Of a stretch of DNA of 8,885 nucleotides, positions 1 to 7,274 are shown one piece after another (the stretch's first letter is position 1; each line of letters starts with the position of its first letter). A program made the translations under genes and the position numbers. The DNA is taken from positions 1 to 8,885 of the forward strand of contig QWQL01000086.1 in assembly GCA_003670825.1 (NCBI GenBank). Reading direction: 5' to 3'. The DNA comes from Planctomycetota bacterium (lineage in GTDB: Bacteria > Planctomycetota > Planctomycetia > Pirellulales > UBA1268). Under the pieces are notes generated by a model, which saw only the letters and a program-made list of their open reading frames with translations, was not told where the DNA came from and did no database searches.

Positions 1-119
1 ACGCCCAAGGCTCCGCGAGCGTTCGCCGACCCCCTTCGCCGAGTCGCTCTCGCTCATGGAGACGAAGCGAGGCATAACGTGAACGCGCTCTCAGGCGCGA
101 AACAGGGTAGCCTGACCGC

Positions 120-1250
120 ATGCAACCGGGATTCGCATTCACGGTCGAGGCGACGGATGGTGGGGCGCGGGCGGGTGTGCTCACGACGCCGCATGGGAGC
201 GTGCCGACGCCCCTGTTCATGCCGGTGGCGACCCTCGCCAGCGTGAAGGGGGTCGACATCGGCCGCGTTCGCGAGACCGGCGCCGGCATGGTGCTCTCCA
301 ATGCGTATCACCTCCATCTGCGGCCCGGCGAGCCGCTCGTCGAGGCGGCTGGTGGGGTGGCGGCGTTCACGGGCTGGAATGGCCCGACGCTCACCGACTC
401 CGGCGGGTATCAGGTGTTCAGCCTCGCCCGCCAGGTGAAGGTGACCGAGGACGGCGCGTTCTTCCGTTCGCACATCGACGGTAGTCCTGTCGCCTTCACG
501 CCGGAAAACTCGATGCGGATCCAGGAGCGGATCGGCGCCGACGTGGCGATGCAGATGGATCACGTCGTCGCGCTGCCCGGCGAGCGGCGGGTGGTCGAAG
601 ATGCGATGCGGCGTTCCCTCCGCTGGGCCGAGCGGTGCCGGGAGGCGCACACGCGGCCCGATCAGGCGCTGTTTGGCATCGTGCAGGGTGGGCTCGATGC
701 GGAACTACGGCACGAGAGCGCCGAGCGGCTGCAGGCGATCGGCTTTCCCGGGTACGCGGTGGGTGGTCTGTCGGTCGGCGAGGGGGCGGAGGCGATGGTC
801 GCGGCGCTGGCCGTCACCACGCCCCACCTGCCCGTCGACCGCCCCCGCTACCTGATGGGAGTGGGCCAGCCGGAGGACATCATGGCCGCCGTGGCCGCGG
901 GCATCGACATGTTCGATTGCGTGCTCCCCACCCGCTGCGGCCGCAACTCGCTCGTCTACACCTTCGCCGGACAGGTCCGCCTGCGGAATGCCCGGCATGC
1001 CGCCGACCCGCGGCCGCTCGAGGAGGGGTGTCCCTGCGTGGCCTGCCGCCACTCCCGTTCGTATATTCGCCACCTGTTCATGGCCGGCGAGATGCTCGGC
1101 CCGATCCTGGCCTCGATCCACAACCTGACCTTCTATCAGCGGCTGGTGGCCCGACTGCGGGCCGCCGTCGTCGCGGGCAGGCTCACGGAGACGCTCAGCG
1201 AACTCCGCGCGGGGCTGGCCGCTCCGGAGCGGGCCGCAGGGGCCTCGTGA
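120..1250 (+). CDS. tgt: tRNA-guanine(34) transglycosylase (TGT)
   Basis: This cytoplasmic zinc enzyme exchanges guanine at wobble position 34 of GUN-anticodon tRNAs for a queuosine precursor (preQ1 in most bacteria). The 376-residue length is typical of bacterial TGT. Visible motifs are the general acid/base Asp93 in TDSGGYQ, Asp147 in QMDHVV, the base-binding loop GGLSVGE (215-221), the nucleophile Asp266 in DMFDCVLPTR, and the zinc ligands Cys304, Cys306, Cys309 and His334. The ATG at 120 gives the standard family N-terminus (FxVEATDGGARAG...), although no strong Shine-Dalgarno precedes it. It heads a tgt-yajC-secDF cluster, a common bacterial order. Residue Val149 lies where Zymomonas TGT has Cys158, which resembles the queuine-using eukaryotic enzyme, whereas Val219 matches the bacterial Val233. 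Substrate choice is therefore uncertain, but the family assignment is secure. Confidence 0.97.
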   Translation: MQPGFAFTVEATDGGARAGVLTTPHGSVPTPLFMPVATLASVKGVDIGRVRETGAGMVLSNAYHLHLRPGEPLVEAAGGVAAFTGWNGPTLTDSGGYQVFSLARQVKVTEDGAFFRSHIDGSPVAFTPENSMRIQERIGADVAMQMDHVVALPGERRVVEDAMRRSLRWAERCREAHTRPDQALFGIVQGGLDAELRHESAERLQAIGFPGYAVGGLSVGEGAEAMVAALAVTTPHLPVDRPRYLMGVGQPEDIMAAVAAGIDMFDCVLPTRCGRNSLVYTFAGQVRLRNARHAADPRPLEEGCPCVACRHSRSYIRHLFMAGEMLGPILASIHNLTFYQRLVARLRAAVVAGRLTETLSELRAGLAAPERAAGAS

Positions 1251-1287
1251 GCCGAGTCGCGTCGCATCCGCACGCGACGCACCGCTC

Positions 1288-1317
1288 TTGTCGCTCGCGC
1301 GCGGCGGCCACTACATT
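1288..1317 (+). promoter_or_regulatory. Possible sigma70-type promoter before yajC
   Basis: The 125-base gap between tgt and yajC contains TTGTCG (1288-1293) and TACATT (1312-1317), separated by 18 bases. Each matches the TTGACA/TATAAT consensus at four of six positions. It lies about 60 bases upstream of the yajC ATG and is one of the few AT-containing spots in a GC-rich gap. If real, yajC-secDF could be transcribed independently of tgt. The match is weak and based on pattern alone. Confidence 0.3.
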
Positions 1318-1375
1318 TGCGGGTCTTGCATGGTGGGATCGCCCGCCGTGGTCCCCGTCCTTCCCGTTTGCCGCC

Positions 1376-1771
1376 ATGACATCCCTCCTGCTGATCGTCC
1401 CGATGCCGCTCGCCAGGGCCGCCGTCTGCCTCGCCCAGGCTGAAGCGGCCAATGGTGCCCAGCGGCCGGAACTGCCGTTCGCCCTCCAGTACCTGCCGCT
1501 GCTGGCGATCGCCGCGGCGGCGTACCTCCTGCTCTTCCGGCCGGAGCGGGAACGGATGCGGAAGCAGCAGGATGTGCTCAAGGCCCTCAAGCGAAACGAT
1601 CGGGTCGTGACCTCGTCGGGGATCTATGGCACGGTCGCCAATGTCGAGCGCGAGGCGGATCGGGTGACACTGAAAGTGGACGAGGCATCGAACGCAAAGC
1701 TCACCGTCACGCTCGCCAGTATCGCCAAGGTGCTCCGTGACGGGGCGGCAGACGACGGCGGGGGCGGCTGA
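1376..1771 (+). CDS. yajC: Preprotein translocase subunit YajC
   Basis: This is a small inner-membrane accessory subunit that associates with SecDF and the SecYEG translocon. From the ATG at 1376 the protein has 131 residues. A short hydrophobic, signal-like N-terminus (1-20) is followed by the family's single membrane helix (about 33-54, ending LLLFRPER). Next comes a basic stretch (RERMRKQQ) and the cytoplasmic domain, with the hallmark KRNDRVVTSSGIYGTV at 72-87 and a terminal SIAKVL. No Shine-Dalgarno is obvious before the ATG. The same frame is open far upstream through tgt, and a GTG at 1247 overlaps the tgt stop. However, that extension encodes an Arg/His/Trp-rich stretch unlike YajC, so I prefer the ATG. 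The acidic/Gly-rich tail (DGAADDGGGG) is unremarkable. Its position immediately before secDF supports the call. Confidence 0.93.
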   Translation: MTSLLLIVPMPLARAAVCLAQAEAANGAQRPELPFALQYLPLLAIAAAAYLLLFRPERERMRKQQDVLKALKRNDRVVTSSGIYGTVANVEREADRVTLKVDEASNAKLTVTLASIAKVLRDGAADDGGGG

Positions 1772-1817
1772 TCCGCCTCCGCATTCAACGAATAACGCAG
1801 GGAACGAGACCGCAGGT

Positions 1818-4800
1818 ATGAACATGTCGAGCATTGCATTCGGTTTTCTGGCCCAGGCCACGTCGGCCGTCACGTCGGCGGCCGCGACGGTACCGGCCGA
1901 GTCCCTGCCCTGGTGGCGGGAGAGTTGGGCCCTCTGGGGCATCGTGCTGCTGACGCTCGCCGTTCCCACGCTCGTGGCCCGACTGATCGCGGGTGGGCTG
2001 CGGGCGACCGACATGTGGGGTCGCATTGCCACCGTGCTCGTGGCGCTCACCGCCGGCGCGGTGATCTGCTGGCTGGGCTGGCCGCCGCGGCTGGGCATCG
2101 ACCTCAAAGGAGGCTTGATCCTGGTCTACGAGGTCGACAACTCCAAGCAGACGGCTGCCCGCGTCGATGACACGGTGCGGCGCATCGAGGGCATGGCCGC
2201 GACGCAGGAGGGCGCCCAGGGCAGCGTCCGCCGCCGCGCCGGAGGGGGCGTGACGGTACGGCTGGCAACGCCCGATGAGCGGGCCCGCGAGGCTTTCCTG
2301 GCGACGCTCACGGGAGCGGAGTTCGACCGCGTGGCCGTGCGGGAGGCGGGCCGCCGCGGCTCGGCCGACACGCTCGAAATCGACTACGACGTGGTGCCTG
2401 AGCCAGCCCCGGTCGCCATGGACAAACTCGTCGCTGCGGTCAGTCGCCGGGTGAATCCGGGCGGCCAGAAGGAAGTCACCGTTCGGCAGTACGGCCTCGA
2501 CCAGATCGAGGTGATCATTCCCGACGTCGAGCAGTCGGAGGCCAACCTGATCAAGCGGATCGTCTCGAGCGCCGGCGTGCTCGAGTTTCGGATCCTCGCC
2601 AATCGCGACGATGTCCGCCATCAGGCGGCGATCGCACTGGCCGCCAAGACGGCGGGCCAGTCGGTGCGGCAGAAAGAAGAGACGCTCGCTCGATGGGTGC
2701 AGATCGATCTCAAGAAGATGGATCCATCCGATGATGCCCGATTGGTGACCCGACAGACCGCCGACGGCGGCCTCGAAGTGCTCGTGATCACCGACCCTTT
2801 CAATGTCACCGGCGGTGATCTGGGCCGGGTGAGCCCTAGCCTCGACGAGCAGCTGAGCCCGTGCGTGAACTTCACCTTCAACTCCAGCGGTGCCGCGCGG
2901 TTCGGGCTGCTCACCGGCCGCAACCTGCCCGACCCGGCCAACGGTCTTCAGAGCAGGCTCGGCATCCTGCTCGACGACGTGGTGCAGTCGGCGCCAGCGA
3001 TCAAGAGCACGATCACGTCGTTCGGCCAGATCACCGGCAACTTCAAGCAGCCCGAGGTCGATTTCCTCGTCGAGGTACTCAATGCGGGCAGCCTGCCGGC
3101 CGCCCTGCGGAGCGAGCCGATCAGCGAGCAGCGGATCAGTTCACAGCTCGGCGACGACACGATCAAGTCGGCCCGGCTGGCGATGCTCATGGCGACACTT
3201 TTGGTCCTGACCTTCATGCTGGCCTACTACCGGTTCTCCGGGCTGGTCGCCGACCTCGCGGTGCTGCTCAACATCCTGCTCGTGGTGGCGGTGATGATCT
3301 CGTTCAAAGCCGCCTTCACCCTCGCCGGTCTCGCCGGCCTCGTGCTCTCGGTGGGCATGGCCGTTGATGCCAACGTGCTGATCTACGAGCGGATGCGGGA
3401 GGAGATCGACCGCGGCGCCGCCGTGCGGATGGCGATCCGCAACGGCTTCCAGCGGGCGTTGTCGACGATCATCGACTCCAACCTGACCACGCTGATCACG
3501 GCGGTCGTGCTGTTTGCGATCGGCACCGACCAGCTCAAGGGCTTTGCCATCACGCTGTTCTTCGGCCTGCTCCTCAACCTGTTCACGGCCGTGTTCTGCT
3601 CGCGGGTGGTGTTCGATCTCGCCGAGCGAAACCGCTGGATCACGTCGCTCTCGATGTCTCGGATCTTCGGCCAGCCCAACTTCCAGTTCGTCAAGTGGAT
3701 GAAGCCGGCGATCATCGGCTCGGTGCTCTTCATCCTGGCGGGCCTGGCGGCCGCCTGGCAGCGGGGCCAGGGACTCTTCGACATCGACTTCACGGGTGGC
3801 ACGAGCGTGCAGGTGGAGTTCAAGCCCGACCAACCGCTCGGCATCGCCGCCGTTCGCGAGGCTGTCGCGACACTCCCAGACGCCGCGGTGAGCTCGGTAT
3901 CGACGCCCGGGAGCGCCCCTGATCTGCGGTACAAGATCGATACGTCGCTGCGGGGCGATGAGGCGCGGGACGTGGAGGCGACGATCCGCGACCTGTTTCC
4001 AGGTCGGCTCGCGACATACGGCATGGACATCATCGAGGTGACATCGAAGGCCGCTCCCGCCGTGGAGAAGGGTGAGGGTAAGGCGGGCGATGCGGCGGCC
4101 GAGTCGGTGCCGACCACGATCGCGAAACTCCGCTTTCCCTTGAAGATCAGCCGGCCGACGCTCCGGGCGACGGTCAAGGCGGCGCTCGAGGCCGAGAAGA
4201 TCGGTGATGCGGATTTCGACATCGCATCCACCGAGTCCGCAGCGGTTACGGGGCGGGCCTGCAGCGACTGGACGCTGTCAACCACGCTCGACGCGGCCTC
4301 GACGCGCGGCATTCTCGAGGGAGTGAAGGCGTCGCTCGCCGAGACTCCGGTCTATCTCGCCGCCAACACGATCGGCGGCAAGGTGGCCGGGAACACCAAG
4401 GTCACCGCCATCTACGCCCTGCTCGCCAGCCTGCTGATGATCGTGCTGTATGTCTGGATCCGCTTTCAGAACGTCGCCTTCGGCTTGGCGGCCGTGATTG
4501 CGTTGGCACACGACGTGCTCGTGGCCGTCGCCTGCCTGGCCCTGAGCACCTATGTCGCCCCCTACCTGGGCTGGGCCCTCGTCGACGACTTCAAGATCAG
4601 CCTCGACGTGGTGGCAGCGCTGCTCACGATCATCGGCTTTTCGATTAACGATACGATCGTGATCTTCGACCGGCTTCGCGAACTGAGGGGCAAGGGACGA
4701 TACGTGTCGGCCGCGATGGTCGACAAGGCTGTGAACCAGACCCTGAGCAGGACGATCCTGACGTCCGGGACGGCATTCCTGGCGACGCTCATCCTGTACG

Positions 4801-4961
4801 CCGTCGGCGGGCAGGGGATCCATGCCTTCGCGTTCACGATGCTGGTGGGAATCGTGGTCGGGTCGTACAGCACGATCTACATCGCGTCGCCGATCGTGCT
4901 GTGGCTGCAGCGGGCGTTTTCCGGTGGCGAGCAGCCGTCACGCTCGACGGCGACGGCGTAG
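1818..4961 (+). CDS. secDF: Protein translocase subunit SecDF (SecD-SecF fusion)
   Basis: This membrane protein assists SecYEG late in export, pulling substrates out with the ion motive force. From the ATG at 1818 it has 1,047 residues and joins SecD and SecF in one chain. The SecD part shows the membrane entry motif LGIDLKGG (92-99), the periplasmic P1 region with QIEVIIPDVE (229-238), a conserved GILLDDVVQSAP segment (382-393), and five helices over about 454-600 including GMAVDANVLIYER with Asp517. The SecF part starts at FDIDFTGGT (654-662) and has a second periplasmic region and five more helices (about 861-1030). FSINDTIVIFDR carries Asp945, and NQTLSRT carries Arg978. These acidic and basic residues lie in the motifs linked to proton conduction in characterised SecDF. 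An extra hydrophobic segment (about 38-57) precedes the usual first helix (about 70-88). Residues 745-765 are an Ala/Glu/Lys-rich linker. A GTG at 1737 inside yajC would add 27 residues but looks less likely. Confidence 0.96.
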   Translation: MNMSSIAFGFLAQATSAVTSAAATVPAESLPWWRESWALWGIVLLTLAVPTLVARLIAGGLRATDMWGRIATVLVALTAGAVICWLGWPPRLGIDLKGGLILVYEVDNSKQTAARVDDTVRRIEGMAATQEGAQGSVRRRAGGGVTVRLATPDERAREAFLATLTGAEFDRVAVREAGRRGSADTLEIDYDVVPEPAPVAMDKLVAAVSRRVNPGGQKEVTVRQYGLDQIEVIIPDVEQSEANLIKRIVSSAGVLEFRILANRDDVRHQAAIALAAKTAGQSVRQKEETLARWVQIDLKKMDPSDDARLVTRQTADGGLEVLVITDPFNVTGGDLGRVSPSLDEQLSPCVNFTFNSSGAARFGLLTGRNLPDPANGLQSRLGILLDDVVQSAPAIKSTITSFGQITGNFKQPEVDFLVEVLNAGSLPAALRSEPISEQRISSQLGDDTIKSARLAMLMATLLVLTFMLAYYRFSGLVADLAVLLNILLVVAVMISFKAAFTLAGLAGLVLSVGMAVDANVLIYERMREEIDRGAAVRMAIRNGFQRALSTIIDSNLTTLITAVVLFAIGTDQLKGFAITLFFGLLLNLFTAVFCSRVVFDLAERNRWITSLSMSRIFGQPNFQFVKWMKPAIIGSVLFILAGLAAAWQRGQGLFDIDFTGGTSVQVEFKPDQPLGIAAVREAVATLPDAAVSSVSTPGSAPDLRYKIDTSLRGDEARDVEATIRDLFPGRLATYGMDIIEVTSKAAPAVEKGEGKAGDAAAESVPTTIAKLRFPLKISRPTLRATVKAALEAEKIGDADFDIASTESAAVTGRACSDWTLSTTLDAASTRGILEGVKASLAETPVYLAANTIGGKVAGNTKVTAIYALLASLLMIVLYVWIRFQNVAFGLAAVIALAHDVLVAVACLALSTYVAPYLGWALVDDFKISLDVVAALLTIIGFSINDTIVIFDRLRELRGKGRYVSAAMVDKAVNQTLSRTILTSGTAFLATLILYAVGGQGIHAFAFTMLVGIVVGSYSTIYIASPIVLWLQRAFSGGEQPSRSTATA

Positions 4962-4980
4962 CCCGGCCTGGGCGGTTCTC

Positions 4981-5002
4981 GGGCCACGGCGTCGCCGGGC
5001 CC
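4981..5002 (+). terminator. Strong GC hairpin downstream of secDF (candidate terminator)
   Basis: Beginning 19 bases after the secDF stop codon, the left arm GGGCC-A-CGGC pairs with the right arm GCCG-GGCCC. This gives nine G-C pairs, one bulged A and a GTC loop. No T-tract follows, so it is not a classical intrinsic terminator. It could still mark the 3' end of the transcript by stabilising it or by helping termination. The pairing is seen directly; the role is inferred from position. Confidence 0.4.
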
Positions 5003-5152
5003 TGGATGCTACGGCGTCGCATGCGGCGGCACAGCCCCGCGGGCTGGCATCCTGGGAAGACCCTGCGGCCTGCGCCGTTGGTGCGGTCCAAGGCCGTCGG
5101 ATGACAGGGGCCGACGGGCATCGAAGCTCGGCCTGGTCGGCCTGCGGGAGTC

Positions 5153-6172
5153 ATGGTTGCCTGGCGAGGGATGCGGCCGGCATTCCTCTCTGGGCAGAGC
5201 GAGGCGCACGTGGGCAGGCTGGTGAATGGAGTTCGTTTCGTGACCGGAGCCGCCATGGTGGCCGGCGGCGTCGCGCTGGCGGTGCCGTATGGGCGGCTGG
5301 TGGCCGAGGCGTGGCAGGCCTCGACGACGAACCAGGGGCCCGCCGTGGGTGGGGTCATCGACACCGCTGCGATGCCACCACCCGGAGCCTCTCCGGCGCT
5401 CGCCGCCGCCGCGCCGCGGGAATGGCTGGTTCCCGACGAGTCTCTCCCGCCGCCAATCACGCCGCGGCCGGATTACACGCCCCCATCCCCTCCTGACCAG
5501 CTGCCCCCGGTCTCACGCGCGGCGGCGGCTGATGCGTCGGGGTTCAACGCCACCTACCGTTCAACCCTCGAGGTGCCCCCGCCGCCGCTGCTGGACGCCC
5601 ACGCCGCCCCGCCTCCGGTCGTGGCGTGGATGGATCCCCGATCGCCGGCGCCCGCGGCGGTGAGCCCGCCGTTGGCGGCTCAGGGCGTGCCCGCAACCTA
5701 TCGGGTGCGGGACGGTGACGACCTGACTGGCATCGCCACGCGGTTTTACGGTCATGCGGGTGCTGCCGGCTCACTCTGGTCGGCCAACCGGGACGTGCTT
5801 CCCGACCCGAACCTGCTCCCGATCGGTGCGGAACTGCGGCTGCCGCCGCCGTGGGCCATTCAAGGCGTGCCGACGGTCTCCGCCGCTGGCGTGCGGGCGA
5901 TCGAGCCCCCGCCGACCGCTGCTTCGCCCCGTGCCGTCCCGGCCCTGCCGGTCGCTGCGGCCGCCTGGCTCGACGGCCAGCAGGCGGCCAATCCGTCGCC
6001 GCCCCCAGCCGCGCGGGGAACCGTGCGGCTCGCCCCCGGCGAAACGCTCGAAACGCTGGCGGAACGGTTCTACGGCGATCGCCGGGCGGCGGCTCGCATC
6101 TGGGAGGCGAATCGGGACCGGCTGCGGAGCCCCGATCTCGTAGCGCCGGGCATGGAACTCCGGCTGCCGTAG
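5153..6172 (+). CDS. Membrane-anchored, Pro/Ala-rich protein with two LysM-like domains
   Basis: The product is probably an envelope protein that binds peptidoglycan or another glycan through LysM modules; I do not recognise a named gene. The 339-residue frame has one N-terminal hydrophobic segment (about 28-45), a low-complexity Pro/Ala linker (about 60-180), a LysM-like unit at 182-230 (TYRVRDGDDLTGIATRFYG ... ANRD ... LRLP), a second Pro/Ala linker, and another unit at 290-339 ending the protein. The two units share the GD/GE-x-L, RFYG, W-x-ANRD and LRLP positions, so they look like an internal duplication of the YgaU/XkdP-type LysM form. The start is uncertain. ATG 5153 has GGGAG only 2 bases upstream; ATG 5171, GTG 5210 and GTG 5222 are in frame and would all keep the membrane segment. 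The gene lies 191 bases after secDF and converges on the next gene. Confidence 0.85.
   Translation: MVAWRGMRPAFLSGQSEAHVGRLVNGVRFVTGAAMVAGGVALAVPYGRLVAEAWQASTTNQGPAVGGVIDTAAMPPPGASPALAAAAPREWLVPDESLPPPITPRPDYTPPSPPDQLPPVSRAAAADASGFNATYRSTLEVPPPPLLDAHAAPPPVVAWMDPRSPAPAAVSPPLAAQGVPATYRVRDGDDLTGIATRFYGHAGAAGSLWSANRDVLPDPNLLPIGAELRLPPPWAIQGVPTVSAAGVRAIEPPPTAASPRAVPALPVAAAAWLDGQQAANPSPPPAARGTVRLAPGETLETLAERFYGDRRAAARIWEANRDRLRSPDLVAPGMELRLP
5696..5842 (+). other. First LysM-like domain (residues 182-230)
   Basis: This unit begins TYRVRDGDDLTGIATRFYG, contains a Trp and ANRD, and ends IGAELRLP. That is the usual beta-alpha-alpha-beta layout of a LysM of about 50 residues. It aligns by eye with the second unit at the C-terminus. 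The role in binding N-acetylglucosamine-containing glycans is known for the family and inferred here. Confidence 0.75.
6020..6169 (+). other. Second LysM-like domain (residues 290-339)
   Basis: This unit begins TVRLAPGETLETLAERFYG, contains IWEANRDRL, and ends PGMELRLP at the very C-terminus. Its spacing is almost identical to that of the first unit, which supports a domain duplication separated by about 60 residues of Pro/Ala-rich linker. Confidence 0.75.
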
Positions 6173-6188
6173 CCGGTCACGGGTTTTT
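6161..6188 (+). terminator. Weak hairpin plus T-run at the convergent gene ends
   Basis: CGGCT (6161-6165) can pair with AGCCG (6171-6175), with the LysM-gene stop codon partly in the loop. Alternatively CCGT (6167-6170) pairs with ACGG (6179-6182) just before GTTTTT (6183-6188). The two convergent genes are only 4 bases apart, so any terminator must overlap coding sequence. The stems are short, so this is only a possible terminator for the + strand gene. Confidence 0.22.
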
Positions 6189-7214
6189 GGTGGCGGCGAG
6201 CCGCATGAAGCCGGTGATCAGGGCCGACGGGTCGCCCGCCCTGGCCCGAGCATCAGCCGACCGCAGGCTCGCCAAGGCGTCGCCGCTGCGATCCGCCTGG
6301 CTCACAAGCATCACCAGTGAGGCCTCAGCCACCTCGCACGGCGAGGCATCCTTGTCTTTTCCACCGGCAGGCTGATGCGGATGGCGGTTGTCAAACCACT
6401 CCCTGGGCCGCTGCCGCTTGATCTGATCGAACACCTTGATCGCGTCACGATCGGTGGCTCCGGCGATCAGCAGCACGGGGACGGCCCGCCTCACAAACTC
6501 ATTAGCGAGCGCCGGAGCCAGCGAGTAGCCCTTGGTCGCGAACGACGGGCTGATCATCACCAGCCCGGCCACTTCCCGCCCCTGGGGGCCGCTGACGAGA
6601 TCGGGCCACATGGCGTCTGCGGCAGTCCAGTTCGCCGCGAGCATTGCCCCGAGCCCGGAGCCGACCACGAACAACGGTGTGTCTTTGGGAATCCCAGCGA
6701 CGGCCATCTGCTTCTTGAGCCAGTTTCGGGCGGATTCGATGTCACCGTAGACCCCTGGCTGATCCCGCATGCGGCCCCCCCGGCTCGCGGCGATCTGGTC
6801 GAAGTCGGGCTTCTTGAGCAGCTTTGACTGGTCATCCTGCCCGTCGGGAAGAGTCGCCACCCGCGATTCGCCGTGGCCCCGCACGTCAGGTGCCACGACC
6901 ACGCATCCGGCCGCCTGCAGGGCCTTGGCGAGCGGTTCGACGGTGCGGTGCGAGCCCCCGAGGTCGTGCACCAAGATCACCGCCCCGATGGGACGGGCAT
7001 CCTTGGGGATCGGGTAATACCAGGCTGCCACAGTCACACCGTCGCTCGTCTGGAGCGCGAGTTTCTCGGCCGTGGCCGGTGTGGCAGGGGCGGCGGGTGT
7101 GGCAGGGGCGGCGGGCTGACCATGGGCCTGCTCGGCCAGGGGGGCCAGCAAAACCGCGATGAACAGGGCAGCCAGCGAACGGAACCAGACGGTCTGGAGC
7201 GGAGCGTGCAACAT
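6177..7214 (-). CDS. Exported alpha/beta-hydrolase-fold protein, apparently lacking the catalytic serine
   Basis: The 345-residue protein starts with a signal peptide (basic/polar 1-12, hydrophobic 13-27, likely cleavage near AHG-QP, 31-34). An Ala/Pro/Thr linker of repeated ATPAAP units (35-50) follows. The rest has alpha/beta-hydrolase order: strand and oxyanion-type turn VILVHDLGGSH (79-89), the VVVAPDVRGHGES motif (105-117), the nucleophile-elbow region FVVGSGLGA (182-190), and a late strand VLLIAGATDRD (247-257) where the acid (Asp255 or Asp257) would lie. The elbow normally reads G-x-S-x-G. Here it is G185-S-G187-L-G189, so glycine occupies the nucleophile position, and no clear GHG-type histidine motif follows. 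It may be a non-catalytic binding protein or use a shifted serine (Ser186). No Shine-Dalgarno is clear; a (GGCC)4 tract lies just upstream. Fold confidence is high; function is unknown. Confidence 0.85.
   Translation of the reverse strand: MLHAPLQTVWFRSLAALFIAVLLAPLAEQAHGQPAAPATPAAPATPATAEKLALQTSDGVTVAAWYYPIPKDARPIGAVILVHDLGGSHRTVEPLAKALQAAGCVVVAPDVRGHGESRVATLPDGQDDQSKLLKKPDFDQIAASRGGRMRDQPGVYGDIESARNWLKKQMAVAGIPKDTPLFVVGSGLGAMLAANWTAADAMWPDLVSGPQGREVAGLVMISPSFATKGYSLAPALANEFVRRAVPVLLIAGATDRDAIKVFDQIKRQRPREWFDNRHPHQPAGGKDKDASPCEVAEASLVMLVSQADRSGDALASLRSADARARAGDPSALITGFMRLAATKNP
7078..7113. repeat. Two perfect 18-bp tandem copies inside the hydrolase gene
   Basis: The unit GGTGTGGCAGGGGCGGCG occurs twice without mismatch at 7078-7095 and 7096-7113. 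On the coding (-) strand it gives the Ala/Pro/Thr linker just after the signal peptide, in frame, with six residues per copy. It can expand or contract without a frameshift. Confidence 0.9.
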
Positions 7215-7223
7215 GGATTCGCC

Positions 7224-7239
7224 GGCCGGCCGGCCGGCC
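7224..7239. repeat. (GGCC)4 palindromic tract
   Basis: Four consecutive GGCC units form a 16-base self-complementary block, 9 bases upstream of the hydrolase start codon on the - strand. It would lie in the 5' leader of that mRNA, around the ribosome entry site. A similar (GGCC)3 lies at 7322-7333. Confidence 0.9.
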
Positions 7240-7274
7240 TCGTGGCCATGACGGCGGAACAGACCGTCGCTGCG

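Noticed and set aside
1..119. The region upstream of tgt
   Set aside because: I looked for a promoter, hairpin or gene end and found only short, unconvincing inverted repeats (for example CTTCG/CGAAG), so nothing is annotated.
54..650. A 198-codon - strand frame overlapping tgt and its upstream region
   Set aside because: It is antisense to conserved TGT motifs and has no recognisable family; most likely a GC-driven shadow frame.
1737..1817. A GTG at 1737 as the secDF start, overlapping yajC
   Set aside because: It would add 27 polar residues unlike SecD, while the ATG at 1818 leads directly into a hydrophobic leader. Kept only as an alternative.
1136..2107. A 323-codon open frame on the - strand across the tgt end, yajC and the secDF start
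   Set aside because: It lies antisense to three well-supported genes, its translation is Arg/Ser-rich low complexity, and long antisense frames are expected at this G+C content.
3141..4312. Long - strand open frames (3141-3833 and 3383-4312) within secDF
   Set aside because: They are antisense to conserved SecDF motifs, and their translations are Glu/His/Arg- or Ser/Arg-rich with no recognisable domain.
4822..5496. A + strand frame of 224 codons spanning the secDF end and the gap before the LysM gene
   Set aside because: It overlaps both real genes in another frame, is Arg/Ala/Gly-rich, and resembles no protein that I recognise.
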